Shown piece after piece: positions 34,101-46,865 of a DNA stretch of 64,000 bases (positions within the stretch are counted from its first letter, which is position 1; every line of letters begins with the position of its first letter). A program made the position numbers and the translations under genes. Origin of the DNA: Sarcomyxa edulis (Eukaryota > Basidiomycota > Agaricomycetes > Agaricales > Mycenaceae); the NCBI GenBank assembly GCA_009761415.1, contig QUOL01000004.1, positions 930,001 to 994,000 on the forward strand, written 5' to 3'. Below the pieces are notes generated by a model. It made no database searches and was not told the DNA's origin. It saw only the letters and a list, made by a program, of their open reading frames with translations.

Positions 34101-34355
34101 TTCGAGATGATGTAGACTCTTCCTGAGTTTTCTCAGAGGTCGGCGCCGCAGACGACGTCGAGGGTGTGGGTGGAAACAATCCTTGCAACCGAGCGAATAC
34201 ATTCTGGCCTGGACACGCACTAGTAAGATTTCGATAATTGTCATGAGATAAGGACCTGATAGACCTTGTCGTATGGGCGAAAGCTCCGCTGCTGACAGAC
34301 CGCGCGAGCTTGAGGTTATGCCCTGGTTACGAACGGAGACGATTGGTGAAGCCAT
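31165..34355 (-). CDS. Inositol polyphosphate 5-phosphatase
   Basis: Eleven exons, minus strand: 34355-34256, 34208-34027, 33974-33865, 33802-33774, 33722-33294, 33232-33110, 33058-33009, 32952-32895, 32844-32746, 32714-31955 and 31897-31165 (890 aa). It removes the 5-phosphate from phosphoinositides such as PI(4,5)P2 at membranes. Endonuclease/phosphatase-fold motifs in order: LTWNMHD, AGQECPSLSG, NKGGVGISI with LNAHLAG, FLCGDLNFRL (D374, N376), FPPTFKY, VPSWCDRIL (about 645-651) and SDHRPV (D878, H879). Unusual insertions are a KDKDRDKD-type charged run in the first third, an acidic low-complexity block after FPPTFKYD, and a roughly 220-residue Ser/Pro-rich insertion between the CDRIL and SDHRPV motifs. 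One intron (33723-33773) needs a GC donor. No SAC1 domain is visible. Confidence 0.9.
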
Positions 34356-34742
34356 ATACGACGCGATTTAGAGGAATATTTCTAGATATTGATACCAGAG
34401 TCAAGCTTAAAGCTCGAAGATGGGTGGTGTTGTAGAGCAGAAAGCCATGGAAAGCGGGCTAGTGTTTAGGTTGGAATGATGAGGTCGATGTGATCGTGAA
34501 CGTTTCGATCACCCAAATTCTCAAATTCTTTTGCGATGCGTCAACGCCGGAACATGCACCTCGACGGCTGCTCACTTAACCGCTCAACGGCTTCAAGATA
34601 TCCCGCGAAAACGACTATACAAGCTGATAATAATATTACACAAAGTCCAGTCCAAAATCCGTCCTATAGACCCTCAGATATCACTAAACCTGCAGGTAGA
34701 GTCAGCACGAGCAGCCTAGGAAGTGAACTCAATGGCAGAAAC
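34356..34742. other. Intergenic region, SERINC 3' and 5-phosphatase 5'
   Basis: About 390 bp between two minus-strand genes; holds the SERINC 3' end and the 5-phosphatase promoter. No gene recognised. Confidence 0.5.
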
Positions 34743-36623
34743 TCACCTATCGGGCAAAACTACGGGCGCCACTAGACTCCATATGTATAGAAGCATGCAC
34801 ACCCAACTAGATACCACCCGCATCCACATGGCTACCTCGGAGCGGCCTATATAGACGTCGGCGTCTGGATCGACGGGACCGGATATTGGGTTTTTGGATA
34901 CCACGTTCCTTGAATGTCGATCAGCCAGGATACGAATAACGCAGCGAGTAAGACGTACCAGTCTGTAAGCAGCATAGCGACGTACATAGAACCAATAGCG
35001 AAGATGACGTGGAACCACGAATACTAGATGGACGAGTAATTGTAAGGATATGATTAACAAGATTGCAGGATAAATCAAATTCACGTTGTATCGAGTGCCA
35101 GAACGTTCATCATCCCGGCCCTCACCCAGGGGCTCGTCCTCATCTTCGTCATCGCTCATTTCCTCTTGAAGGGCAGAAGCAGGAATTGCACTGTTGAGAA
35201 AATCGGTTTAGATACTGACGAAGGGTGTGCAACAGAAAGAAACCCCACCCAGCTTCCACAGCCGCAAGGAGTGCTTGGTATCGAGGCGTCTCCGTTCTCT
35301 TGGGCTGAGAATTGACAACACCCAGTTCCGCATGACCGTCTTCGTCGATTGGTAGATGGACTGCACCAGATTTCCTGCCTTTGCCTACTAGTGCACGGCT
35401 TTGTGTCGCCGCTCTACTGGTCGAGTACGCAATGGCCAAAAACGTGAAAACACCACCGAGGATGACAGTGGTCTGTCTTGTCCCAAAGGCTGTACCGCCG
35501 TTTTTGCGAAGGGGGTTGCATGATTCCGATTCGTGAGTGTGGTTGCTCACGGCGCTGACAATAAGGTACGTGCAATAGGCAGCTACCATACCCGACTGAG
35601 CGAGTCCAGAGCGAGGATTATACTCTTGTATCGTAGGATGAATACATAGGATTGTGATGATTATGGCCAGCGCGAGGTTGAACGAGATGAAGAAGCGATT
35701 GAGAGTACAGCCAGATCCCGCGAAGAAGGCATACAATATTCCAGTCAAGGCAATGGTAGCCGCGTACATCGAGAAGGTGGACGCGATGAGAACCCATTGC
35801 CAAAAGTTTGATCCAGACGAAGAGTTCTCCCAGTTTTCTAGACATGTCTCGGTCCAAGAATGGGCAAAGTCGACGAGAAGAACAAGGCCGAGGAGTATGA
35901 AGATTGTGGCGCCAATGAGGGCTACATAGTTACCCCAGAACATGAAGAACGGATTTGGGATGAAGAACGATACAGCGATTAGGATGAACCATAAGAGGAC
36001 TTTGGGACCCCACCAGCTAATGGCGAATGAGTGTGACTTTATTGAGGATACCTGACGCACACTTACCCATTTTGAAGCGCGGCTCGTTTGTCGCGGGTGT
36101 CTTTTACACCGATCAGAGCCGCACTTAGAATAAGGTGGAAGAGCGCAAGGGCGAAGCAGATTCGATGGACCTGGTAGTGCAAAGTCAACAACTGGGCGTG
36201 TCGTCGACATCTCAATGGACTCACAGCGAGTACACCATAACACTTGTCTCCGGCACAATCCATCTTGATATAATCATAACTCCACTTCTCTATTTGCTTG
36301 ATTGCCCACTGGGTCTTCATCAGCCATGCGAACATGGAATTGAGAGAGAATATTATCTATAGCGGAGACGTAAATAACCTCCTGAAACTATTCGCCAGTA
36401 TGAAGACGCACAGCGAAGCCAACTCGAGTCGCGATAGAGGAGTTGCAGTTACATGACTTGAAAAACATGGAAGCTGCGGATGAATTAGACTATATAAACT
36501 AGTTATACTGCCACTGTAAGACATACCAGCTGTAGAAGTAAAGCAGAATGCTATACCACCGATGCATGAAGTAGCAACAGTGGTTAGCCCGCCAGCTATG
36601 GGGAGCGAGAGTAAGAGACCCAT
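34743..36623 (-). CDS. Serine incorporator (SERINC/TMS1 family)
   Basis: Eight exons: 36623-36527, 36473-36412, 36356-36225, 36170-36067, 36016-35249, 35190-35085, 35023-34959 and 34908-34743 (499 aa). A multi-pass protein with about 10-11 membrane helices. Family landmarks: SCNCNSSIATRVGFA, WAIKQIEKWSYDYIKMDC, WWGPKVLLWF, FFIPNPFF, QEYNPRSGLAQ, the acidic cytosolic loop DDEDEDEP, YSWFHVIFAIGSMYVAMLLTDW and the C-terminal SSWVCMLLYIWSLVAP. SERINCs sit in endosomal, vacuolar and plasma membranes and influence lipid distribution. The start codon lies 43 bp from that of AP-3 beta on the other strand, so the two share a very compact promoter. Confidence 0.93.
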
Positions 36624-36666
36624 GGTGGTCGAAGAGTAAGTTGCAAGCCGACACTTTGCCGGAGCC

Positions 36667-39459
36667 ATGTCTGGACTCTACCTCTCCTCCATCACCGAAA
36701 ATGCCTCGAGACTTGGAATGCGTCTCCAGGAATCTATCTCAGAACATACAAGGGACTTTGCAATAACTAGGAGCTCAAGTTCTCTATATCTCGATACCCC
36801 GGATGACAAGGTCAAGAATATTCGCAAACAGCTCGACTCCACCAGCGACAGGGAGAAACTCGATGCAATGAAGAGGCTCGTCGCAGTGTGTACTAGCATC
36901 CTTGCTACTTGACACCTAGCTAATTCAGAAAATGTGTAGTTGATCTCGAAAGGTCGTAATGTCTCGGAATACTTTGCTCAAGTAGTCAAGAACGTTGCCT
37001 CTCACAACCTCGAGATTCGCAAATTGGTTTATATCTATCTGCTGCGCTATGCAGATCAAGAACCGGATCTCGCCTTGTTATCCATCAATACCTTTCAAAA
37101 GGACCTATCTGACACAAGTCCGCTCATCCGAGCCATGGCTCTACGCGTCCTAAGTTGTCTCAGGTTGCCAACCATCGGGAGCATCGTTGTGCTCGCGATC
37201 AAGAAATGTGCAGCTGATATCAGCCCTTATGTGCGTAAGGCAGCAGCACTAGCTATCCCAAAGTGTTACGAGTGAGTTGGATTCAATTCTTCATGCGATG
37301 AGCCGCGTTGCCCATGATGTATATCCAGCTTAGACACTTCACATCTCCCCTCCCTTATTTCCATTATATCTACCCTACTCCGTGATCGATCCCCTGTCTC
37401 TATCGGAAGTGTCGCAGTCGCGTTTGAAGGAGTGTGTCCCACTCGTCTCGATCTCCTGCACCAACAATATCGTCGCCTCTGCAGACTTCTGGTGGATGTT
37501 GATGAATGGGGTCAAGTAGATCTTATGAGTCTGCTCTTACGGTACGCTAGGACTATGCTAGCCAGGCCCGTGGTCAGTCCAGAAGGTATCGAAGAAGTGG
37601 ATCCGGATGTCCAGCTTCTTTATCAATCTGCGGAACCGCTATTCCAGTCTCGAAATCCCGCGGTGAGTCCAGTCTGAGCTTACATATCAATGTAGTCGAC
37701 TTACAACAACAGGTTGTCCTTGCTGTGACTCGTGTATTTTATTATGCCGCGCCACCGTCTCAACTACCAAAAATTATTCAACCTCTTCTGCGGCTTCTGC
37801 ACACGTCCAAGCCCGTCGAACGTGTTGTATTGGCATATATCCTCCATATATCTCGTTCAGTATCTGTACGTCAATTTCACATCTCTTAGCACCTAAGAGG
37901 CATAATAATCTATATCAAGTAGCAACTATTCGCCCCATTTTATGCGCGTTTTCTTATGAGGACAGACGATATAAGACAAGTCAAACAGGACAAGATCCAC
38001 CTTTTATTGAAAGTTCTCAACATCGACAATCACCAAGCCATCCTCAGGGAATTTATCGTGAGCATAACTCCAGCCCCTTGTCCATAGTCATTGAATATGT
38101 TGTCAGGATTATGCAGATGACTCCGATGATGAGGTCGTCTCACAATCGATACGTGCCATTGGAAGATGCGCATATCTCATCCCAGATTGCACTCAACAAT
38201 GTCTGACGGCATTAATTGCTATGATCAAAAGCAGCCATGGTTTGCATCATTTTCTTTCTCGTTGTTCTCGTTGCTGATACCTCAATAGATATCGTGGTCA
38301 GCAGTGCAGTCCTTGTCCTCAAATACCTGGTTCAGACACAGCTTCAAGCATCTACTGTCGCACCCCAGTCTGAATCTCCAATGACCATTATATCTCATTT
38401 GGCGCGTCGAATAGATGATATAAAGCATTCTCAAGCTAGGGCCTGCGTTCTTTGGCTTGTAGGACAGTACGCCGCTTCAGAGAGCCGTACATCGGATCTA
38501 GTTCCCGAAGGTGTAGCTGAATGGGCTCCTGATGTCTTACGGAGATCTGCAAAATCTTTTGGCCAGGAGGTAAGTCACACAATTCATTTTATATGCACGA
38601 GCAATGCCCAAATGACTTGTATCTAGACACCCGCTGTGAAACTGCAGATAGTAACACTTGCAGCTAAGCTATTCGTTCTATGCCCTACAGATCGAACGCT
38701 TGGTCTTCTAGCTCGTTACGTCTTCTCACTGGCTCGTTATGACATGAATTACGATGTTCGTGACCGAGCACGGATGTTGAACTCCCTGTTGTCGGGCTTA
38801 TCTCCGATCTTGGGTAGCGATGAGACTCAGGACGATATGGGTGGCGTGGTGTTGAGGCGAGAACAAGTCAGATTGGTTTTGTTCGAGGGTAAGGCAGGAA
38901 TTGTGGAAGATGAGGGATGCATAGGTGCGATCAGGTCTTGCGTCGTAATTTTCCGAAATCGGTTGTCTGATTTTTCGCTTTCCGTACAGATGACGAAAAC
39001 ATCATACTTGGTTCCTTGGAAGTTATCACGGGCAGACCTATGCGATCTGATGGATTTTTGCCCGATTGGCTGGAATCTGGAATAGAACCGTCTTTGCGAG
39101 ATACTGAAGAGGACATTCCTATCCTTCCAGCGCCGTTGTCGATATCGTCTGTTCAACAACAACGATCTAACTCTAGCAGGTCTTCGGCCTTGGCGACACC
39201 TGTTGTTTTGACTCCCGTGTCCTCATCTCCTGTCGGTCAGAATAGCGGGTTGAGGACGCCGACCATCGATTTAGATAAGTTTTACGAGGATGCGGATGAA
39301 GAGGAGGTCGAAGAGGAAGACGAGGAAGATGAAGACGAGGAAGAGAGTACAGATGATGGAGATGATACTGATGATGAAGATGGGTCGGAGGACGAGGAAG
39401 TGGAGGACATGGAGAAAAGTGGACTAAGAACCGGAGACGACAAAATTCCGTTACATTAG
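36667..39459 (+). CDS. APL6: AP-3 complex beta subunit
   Basis: Nine exons: 36667-36885, 36940-37271, 37329-37662, 37713-37865, 37923-38057, 38107-38239, 38289-38569, 38627-38924 and 38990-39459 (784 aa). Beta-adaptin trunk of helical repeats. Landmarks: [105 protein letters not shown] and [13 protein letters not shown], followed by a very acidic low-complexity C-terminus ([16 protein letters not shown]) as in AP-3 beta hinges. AP-3 coats vesicles from Golgi/endosomes to vacuole. There is no ear domain, as in fungal APL6. Convergent with CWH43: only 46 bp separate the stops. Confidence 0.93.
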
Positions 39460-39505
39460 GGAGTAACAACATTTTTGTAAAACTACAACACTCAAGAAAA
39501 ACATC

Positions 39506-42500
39506 TCATAATACAGCACCTTCAGGAATGTTGTAATATAATGGCTGGACACAGTGTCAGAATTCAGAAACAATCTGGGATGATGATACACATACCGTAT
39601 AGAACACATGGTAGAAATGGCCATTCACGCCGCCTTCTTGTTCATTGCCATAATACTCCATCGGGAACCACTGCCAAATAGTTCATGTTAGGCAAGAGAC
39701 CTGACCGAGAGAAGACACAAACAACTTACATGGTCTTCAGATAGATCTTCTTTGAAGGATCGGATATATCGAGCCACGTCTGTATCATTGGTGACACTAT
39801 GTCCATATTTTGGTAACAAAAATCGGCCGATCTGCAACTCCGTATCGGTTATTGAACCTCTAGATACACGCGCGTACGAGGTCCGATAGAGGCCTCTGTA
39901 TAAGATGTATTCACACCTGAATAACATAGGAAATGCGTCAGAATTGTAGGTATTGGATGTCAAGCTCGACGTACCATCGATCCAAATCCTCCTTATCTAT
40001 ATCATGCATCCGTCCATCTGTGACTAGAATCTCATATGGTGCAGCTGAGAAATCAGTTGAGCATCACAGTCTCATGAAGGGGAAAGAAGGGGCGCTTACG
40101 CCGACTAGCATGTGGAACAGTGACCACATATCCTAGGAATATAGTGGGTCGAGGGTATGCAGCCGCCATTATACGCGCTAACTCGGTGCTCTGTAATTCC
40201 CGATCCAGTGGGTCTTCTTCTACAAAGGAGGTCCATCAATGTAAGTCGGTTCATTTTGGCATGAAACGGAGAGGAAGTGCCGTCAAGTACCTTGCCCATT
40301 GTGCGATACAACTACCAGCACTTCCGTGCCAAAGACGTCAAGAACGGCTTCGATTGCTGGCGCTAGCTCTCCATTTGGTGAAGGAAGAAGGTGGTGCGTA
40401 GAATTGATGATAGGGAACTAGATGAAAAAAATAAGTACTATTAGAAACCGAGAGTTAATCCCGTTTATGTTTATTACCTTCGATAAAAGAACAGCGCCCC
40501 ACGTATGGGAATTAGGGCCTGGCCCGAGATCCACATACTACGAAAGATACAGATGTTAATATAACGGAATAAGGAGTCGCAGGGTAGACTCACGTAGCCC
40601 AATTCCTCTACTGCAACCCGCGTTCTTCGATCTTGCATCAATTTTTGGCCAAAGAAATAATACAGCGAATGACTCACAGATCTCGGTTACCGTACACAAC
40701 GCGCTGCAAAGGCAATCGGAACGTTTCATGTGAGGGAAAGGAAGAAGAGAAGACATATAACGAAACTCACATGCAGATCCGTTTCTAAGAGCCCGACCAC
40801 ATCTAGATCAAGGTCTCTAATAGCACGAATGAGAATGAGTATGACGAATCCGAAAACATATACGCACTTGATCAAATTGACGACTCCTCGCTGACTATCT
40901 CGTCCTTCATTGTCGATCCCAAAATGGATCGTCCAAATCCCAGCTGTCAAGATCCTCGGACCAGCTTTGTTAGGTCTCGGGATCTGTGGCCAGCGGTAAA
41001 GCGTTACAAGAACGGAGAGGACTGATATAGTTGCTAGGAGGGAGCGGGTATACGATGACACCATCGGAGGGAGGTGAAGAGAAGAGGAGATGGTGCGAAC
41101 ACTCCCGTTACGAATCAACATCGGCCAATTGAAAGCCAAGGCAAGACACGCCATCTGCGCGATGAGAACCAGATCCGTGCGTTCTCTAAGATAGACGCCT
41201 CCTGGTACGAATGCATAAGCGACTGTCCAGATGCTTCCGAGGGTCAAAAGACATGACACAAGCATTGCGGTGAAATAAGTTTTGGTGACGTGACCCGTGG
41301 CTGCTGCTCGTTGGAGAATTGTGGGGATGATAGACATGAGGAAGATGGCGGTGTTCAGGCCACCTGTGTACCCGAGCCAGTTTTTGTAAGTGTACATCAC
41401 GTACGAGCTGGCGGTCCCGTAGAGAAACCAGATGGGGTGGGACAAGAGGTTCATGTTAGGGTTAGCAGTGGAAGGCAACGATGCAGATGAGAGCAGTAAA
41501 GATAACAAGAGACCGAGAGATTGAGTGATGAGTGTCAGGGAGCCGTGCATATGAGGTAGTGGGCCATTTGGGCGAGCATTCTGATATCCGGTCCACGACC
41601 AGGCTATGAGGGTGCTTGAATCTGCTAAGAAGGTCTGGAGGCTAAAGATCAAACTGCCAAGGGGTACTGCGGCCGTGAGCCAGTGGCTTTGTAATATGGG
41701 TGGAGGAGATGTCGATTTATCTTTCTGATTCTTTGGCGCAGAAAAATTTGAACGGTGGGAAAATTCGTAGAGTGCCACGAGAGCTAGGAGTATACCCGTC
41801 TTGTTGTATCCGCCCGATTTTGTATTGACAAAAGGCCATACTGAATATTTCTGTCTTAAGTTGAAGTGAAACGGCGAAACACACAACATGCTTACCTGGA
41901 TTGTTGGAATGATTGGCGTGCTTTGACAAAGAAGAAACCAGAAGTCCCAGACCCATCACTAACCCGCAAGCATCTGAGGATGATAATCCAAATCGACGAA
42001 AACACCGACAACTCACAGATTCTCTGATATCCAGCATCCGGTCCAGTCCACTCGACAACCTGTCGTAGTACCGCAACTGCAGAAGCAAATGCAACGACGA
42101 ATAGACGGTGAAGTGGTTTATCCAACACATACGCAGCCAAACCGGAGAATGACAATAAATGCAATGTCGTCAGGCCACCTCTCGTTCTGGCCCAAGGAAG
42201 TAAGAAGGGAATTGAGAGTAAGATTGGCGACAATGTTGATAAGAAGGCGAGTTCGTGGCCTGCAATTCCTAGTTCCCATACGGAGAAATAGAAGATTGTG
42301 GGGATGAGTGAGGTGAAAATTGACCAGAATATGTAAGCTGGAATGGGACGATATGATGAGCTTGGCTTCTGAAAAGGAGGAAGAGAGGGATCTCACAAAG
42401 ATAGACGTCTGAGAGGAAGCTGGCAGGTTGTCTCAGGACAGTGAGGCTAGACCAGAGGGTATTGGAGGGCTTCTTGAGATCTGTTTGTTCCTCAGTATGA

Positions 42501-43688
42501 TTGGTAGCAGTGGCAGCCTGTATTTTTTCTGTAGTAAGAGCAGTTGCTGATTCCTTGTAGTCATTCCTAGCCGTCGGTTCCTTGGATTTGCTGAGCATGA
42601 CGGAATCAGTATGGAATGATGATATTAAGCCAGACGACGATACATTTCATCTTCTCCGAGAGAGAACCCTAACGATATCTAGAACAGTATAGCATGAGGG
42701 AGGAAACGAAATGCATTGCTTGGATGTTACCTGTAGATCTGCGTCCTTAAATTCAAGCTCTGTGACTGAGTCGTATAGAACGTCCAAGAAGATTAGAGAC
42801 CACTCGAAGAAACTGTAGTAGGTGTAGGCTAGAGGAAGAATTTAGATCCACAAAGAGTATCATCAAGGCGATATACTGACCTCCGGGAACCCGGTGTACT
42901 TTATGTTGCAAGAAAAAGTAGACAAGTGGGACGATCGCCGAGAAAAATCTGGACACAATTTTAAGGATTATACCTAGGCTGACATGACTTAAACTGCACT
43001 CACGCAGTCGCAATATACGACCTGCATAACGTTGGTAATCTTATGGAAACATTCTAGAGGGCGATGCGTACCTTCTTCGACGCGCTATTACACTTTTAGC
43101 GGAGGTACACGCGATGCCTCCGAACATCCAAGGAATATTGAACACGATGTATGTTATCATGAAGACGTCATGCACGTCATGATCATCACTCGAGGTGATG
43201 TATACCCAACCACCGCACGAGAGTGTCCTCACGATGCCAGAGACAAACACGAATGTTGGCAGACTGGAATTCGACGACCGTTGGAGATAGTATTGCAAAG
43301 CAACAAGAGCAAGACGCGGTCCTATGTTTTAGTGTAAGTATTATTGTTAGACAGTGAACAACAATGCTCGTGGATGAACGCGAACCGGAGGCTAAAGCAA
43401 TGAAAATCTGAAAGATGTTGCGTTCAGGGTACCAGTCACCTATTCTACGATCGCGGCAAATGTTAACAGTCTATAATCACAGAGAGGCGAGTCTGCGTAC
43501 GTTGCTGAGACTGAAGGGAACCATTCTTGAGGATACCCAGCGACTCCGTTCTTCACGATTTTCTTGTAATGTAGTAGACAGCCGATGAAGAGAGCAGAGA
43601 TGAACGCGGTTCCTGCAAGCCAGGTATGTATGGAAGCGACGTAGGAAGCGTCTATGAGGATATGTTTCTTTGGCTTCGAGGGTGCCAT
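39506..43688 (-). CDS. CWH43: CWH43-like GPI-anchor lipid remodelling protein
   Basis: Twenty-one exons on my model: 43688-43501, 43444-43386, 43321-43072, 43021-43004, 42948-42881, 42828-42731, 42678-42668, 42590-42397, 42337-42017, 41973-41896, 41840-40868, 40816-40771, 40703-40678, 40624-40594, 40537-40478, 40417-40291, 40219-40100, 40044-39975, 39916-39730, 39670-39596 and 39544-39506 (1012 aa). The N-terminal multi-pass PGAP2/FRAG1-like part ([19 protein letters not shown]) precedes a membrane middle part ([20 protein letters not shown]) and an endonuclease/phosphatase-fold C-terminus ([43 protein letters not shown]). CWH43 swaps GPI lipid to ceramide in the ER/Golgi. The 11-nt exon at 42668-42678 is the weak link: without it the gene would end at about residue 235 and a second gene would start near 42598. 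Confidence 0.88.
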
Positions 43689-43947
43689 GGCAGCAGTCGA
43701 CTAGTCGTTTGTGGGTGTGCCCGGGAGGTGGGTCATCTCATGTAATGATGAGGTGAACTGCATGACTGACAGCGCCGCCGGTAGATTAGCGCCCAGGGGT
43801 GATCGGCCGCTTAGCGCTTGGCTTCGGCGACAACGTTCGAGGCCTCGAGCTCATCGACCAGAACATCGACCTCGCGCTTCATCTTTATTTTTGCTTTCTC
43901 CTAATTTCGGCTTCAAAAGCTTTCCATTTCAAAAATCACTACCTTGT

Positions 43948-45274
43948 ATGCCTTCCTTCATTCCAATAACAGTCTTCACCGGGTTTCTCGGTGCTGGAAA
44001 GACTTCGATCATACTATCTCTCTTACCACAGCTACCCAAAGACTACAAGGTTGTCCTACTCAAGAATGAATTCGGTGATGTCGAGGGTGAGCTTCTTAGG
44101 CAGGTTTAACGAAGCGTAGCTAAAGCTGCATCTTAGTGGACAGTCAACTTGCGAAACAATCTAGTCTCGCTGCCGTCAGTGAGATATTAAATGGGTGTAT
44201 GTGAGTGGACCGCTCCAGATTGTTATCGACTGAACTCATTATTGATCCAGGTGCTGCGTTTTGGTTGGTCAGATGCAGACCGCGCTCTTAGAGATTAGAG
44301 GTTAGTCAAATGCATCTCATAACTCTCCCATTCCTGATGGTCGCATATGCACAGAAAAATATAGACCCGACCGTATTATTATCGAATGCTCGTGAGTCTC
44401 AAATTGCTAATCGTAGTGATAACTATATGTCTCACACGAACTTGACATACAGAGGCTCCGCATTCCCCGCAACGCTAGCCTTCCAGATTCGTGAACTAGA
44501 ACGCGAAACCAAAGGAGACCTCAAACTGGATGCGATTGTCACCGTCGTGGATGCCGAAAACTTTGCAGGATACGAAGATACGTCGCCTACAGCTAGAATG
44601 CAATCGAGTTACACTGATATCATACTTGTTGTAAGTTATTTCATATACACTTCAGCTTCTAGTCTTTCCATGCTAATAACATTCACCAGAATAAATGGGA
44701 ACACATCTCAGAACGAGAAGTCGATTTTGTCATTGACCATCTCAACACTCTGAACGAGCTGACGCCGAAGATTCGCTGTAAAGGGAGAAGTGGGGTTGAT
44801 CCCAATCTGATATTTGGACTAGAATCGAAATTATTTCTCGGGGAAAAACCCACAGATGATGTGGCGACGACACATAACGATGAGGTCGAGACGGTGACCG
44901 TTTATAGAGGATCACCCGAGGGCCGAAAATGTCTACATCATGATCATCACCACCACCATGGGGCGGAGGAGACGTGTCATTGGGACCAAGTGGACGATAG
45001 TGACGCCGAAGAAGATGCGTTTGTCACGCCAGAGGCGTTGACGGTTGCGTTAAATCTTTTGTCGAAAGAGACGATATGGAGGGTGAAGGGATTTGTGAGG
45101 TTGCCGTCGGGTGTCCATATTTTGAACTGGGCTTTCGGAAGACACGATCTTATACCGATGAATGAAGCTGAGAAGGAGAAAGAGGTGGTGAAGTTGACGG
45201 TGATGGGGGAGCGCGGAGAAGTCAAGCGAGCTATTCGCAAGTTCTGTGCTTCTATCGATGCCAGCATTCTGTAG
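43948..45274 (+). CDS. CobW/P47K-type G3E GTPase (metal chaperone family)
   Basis: Exons 43948-44086, 44137-44200, 44251-44300, 44355-44391, 44453-44630 and 44690-45274 (350 aa). Walker A GFLGAGKTS at 12-20; the GCMCC motif (C67, C69, C70) that binds Zn/Co in COG0523 proteins is assembled across an intron; KYRPDRIIIECSG and AIVTVVDAENF cover the switch and Walker B regions; NKWEH takes the base-specificity position. A His-rich loop (HHDHHHHH) is typical of metal donors. The C-terminal CobW domain holds WRVKGFVRLPSG. Likely a zinc (ZNG1-like) metallochaperone, but the client metal and protein are inferred. Divergent from CWH43, with 259 bp between starts. Confidence 0.9.
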
Positions 45275-46073
45275 AATAACATCAAGTGCAGAACCCTGAT
45301 ATCTGTATACTCTAGGATCGATTCATTTTGGTTTCAACCGAATTGTACGCGTACGCGTTCCTTCGGCACGTGACTAAAAGACTACGTCTTTTGTGTCCAT
45401 ATTCAGATATTAAGACTGGTAAGCATCCAGTACTTTCTACCGGATCTATGCGATTGCTCAACTGGATACCTGGTTAAATGAGCGTCTTCATTCTGGTGTA
45501 AGGGTGCTAACCAAACACCGCCGTCACGCATACTGCCAAACCTCCCAGTCGAGGCGTCGAAGACGACAAGACAAGGGACTGGTTGACGACCCCATGGTGT
45601 GCGAAGCCAAATGGGCTCGAATAGGGATCACCTTGCATTTATGCTTAATTGTTTTGTCCCGGAACGCAACGACGTATTGGGACATAGACGTGCCAAAACG
45701 ATGACAGCTGAAGAGTTCGACCGCTGGGCCGACTCCAGCTGCATGGCTGCTGGTGTTGAATAATGTGGAGGCTAGAGCATAAGTTTCATGATGATGTGAG
45801 ACTATCTTGTATCGCGAAACGGGGCGCGTCCAGCTGCTGCATAGATAGGTTCCGATGTTGAGACGCGTACGGGCGCCCGTTTTGGACGCGAATGACACGT
45901 GCTTGTGATTTGTTGACGATTGTCCCGCCAACGATTGGCCGAGCCGACACGCACAGTCCGAGCACTACGTCGAACGTCCATCATTTCTCCGTAACACTCT
46001 TTCCCTTTCTCTTACAACTACTGCCTGAATACCTTTCTCATTCTTATCTGTGTCAATCCAATCCTACACTATC
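45275..46073. other. Intergenic region
   Basis: About 800 bp between two plus-strand genes. Contains CG-rich palindromic patches (ACGCGTACGCG-like near 45345). No coding or RNA gene recognised; the last 150 bp are the mitofissin promoter. Confidence 0.45.
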
Positions 46074-46376
46074 ATGGTGCTCGGCAGAATTGTTCATTAC
46101 GCTGTCGATGCAGTCCTCTTGTCAACTATCGCCGCTGGTGTTCGGCGGTCTACTGGATTCACGTCAGTCGAGTCTCTTTTCACTAGCATGGTATGCATGT
46201 CTGACTCTTTCAATAGACCAGATTCGAAAGCAATCCCTGAACCTAACATACGTGCCGCTGTGGAAACTTTCTTGGGCTTGGGAGAGACGGTGTTCGACAC
46301 GGTGCAGGCAACTGCTGTGAGCAGTTCCTATTTCAAGAGAGACCCCAAGGGGTCGAGAACATGGTGCGTGAGGTAG
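46074..46376 (+). CDS. ATG44: Mitofissin (Atg44 / DUF1748) homologue
   Basis: Exons 46074-46162 and 46217-46376 (82 aa, matching the family's roughly 70-85). The sequence IVHYAVDAVLLSTIAAGVRRSTGFTP followed by an amphipathic segment (AVETFLGLGETVFDTV) is the DUF1748 signature. Family members in yeasts sit in the mitochondrial intermembrane space, bind membranes and drive fission needed for mitophagy. Splicing completes the Thr-Pro after GF. The C-terminus SSSYFKRDPKGSRTWCVR is a little longer than in yeasts; SRTW is common at the family end, so the last three residues may be local. Confidence 0.85.
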   Translation: MVLGRIVHYAVDAVLLSTIAAGVRRSTGFTSVESLFTSMVCMSDSFNRPDSKAIPEPNIRAAVETFLGLGETVFDTVQATAVSSSYFKRDPKGSRTWCVR

Positions 46377-46865
46377 CAGTACTTCTGTGTAACTCTTCAT
46401 GATTCAGAGGACAGGTCTACTACATCGAACTGAGTGGGAGTTATATCGAGAGTGTATGTTATTATAATGGAAACGATGGAGAGTATATATACCGCAGAGA
46501 TTGACATGGACGACTGGACATTGAGAAGTGTACTTGTACCAATGGAATGAACTGTGCTACGTCTGGTGAGTGCCATCTTAGGAACGAACCGGCCGTGTCT
46601 CTAGGTCAGCGTCGTGGTCGGCGATGACCGCCCCTCTTGGGTGCGCGTGATTTATTCCAATTTCGATTTCAACTCTGCAGGAAACATATGCCAATCTCGA
46701 TTGTGACCGTGACTACGAGTCCGTGACATACATAAACCCCGCCAGTCCCCATTCCCATTTCTCCAACTTCTTTCCACCGCCCACAACAGTGCCAACAAGT
46801 TTTACAAACCGCCTTTCTCCAAAGTCTTCGATCTTGACCTGTTCAGGTCTCAATATACTTCCAGG
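46377..46865. other. Intergenic region upstream of the exon-array gene
   Basis: About 490 bp; pyrimidine-rich near 46735-46860 (CCCATTCCC, TTTCTCC), consistent with a fungal core promoter. An overlapping open frame from 46723 has no support. No RNA gene seen. Confidence 0.45.
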
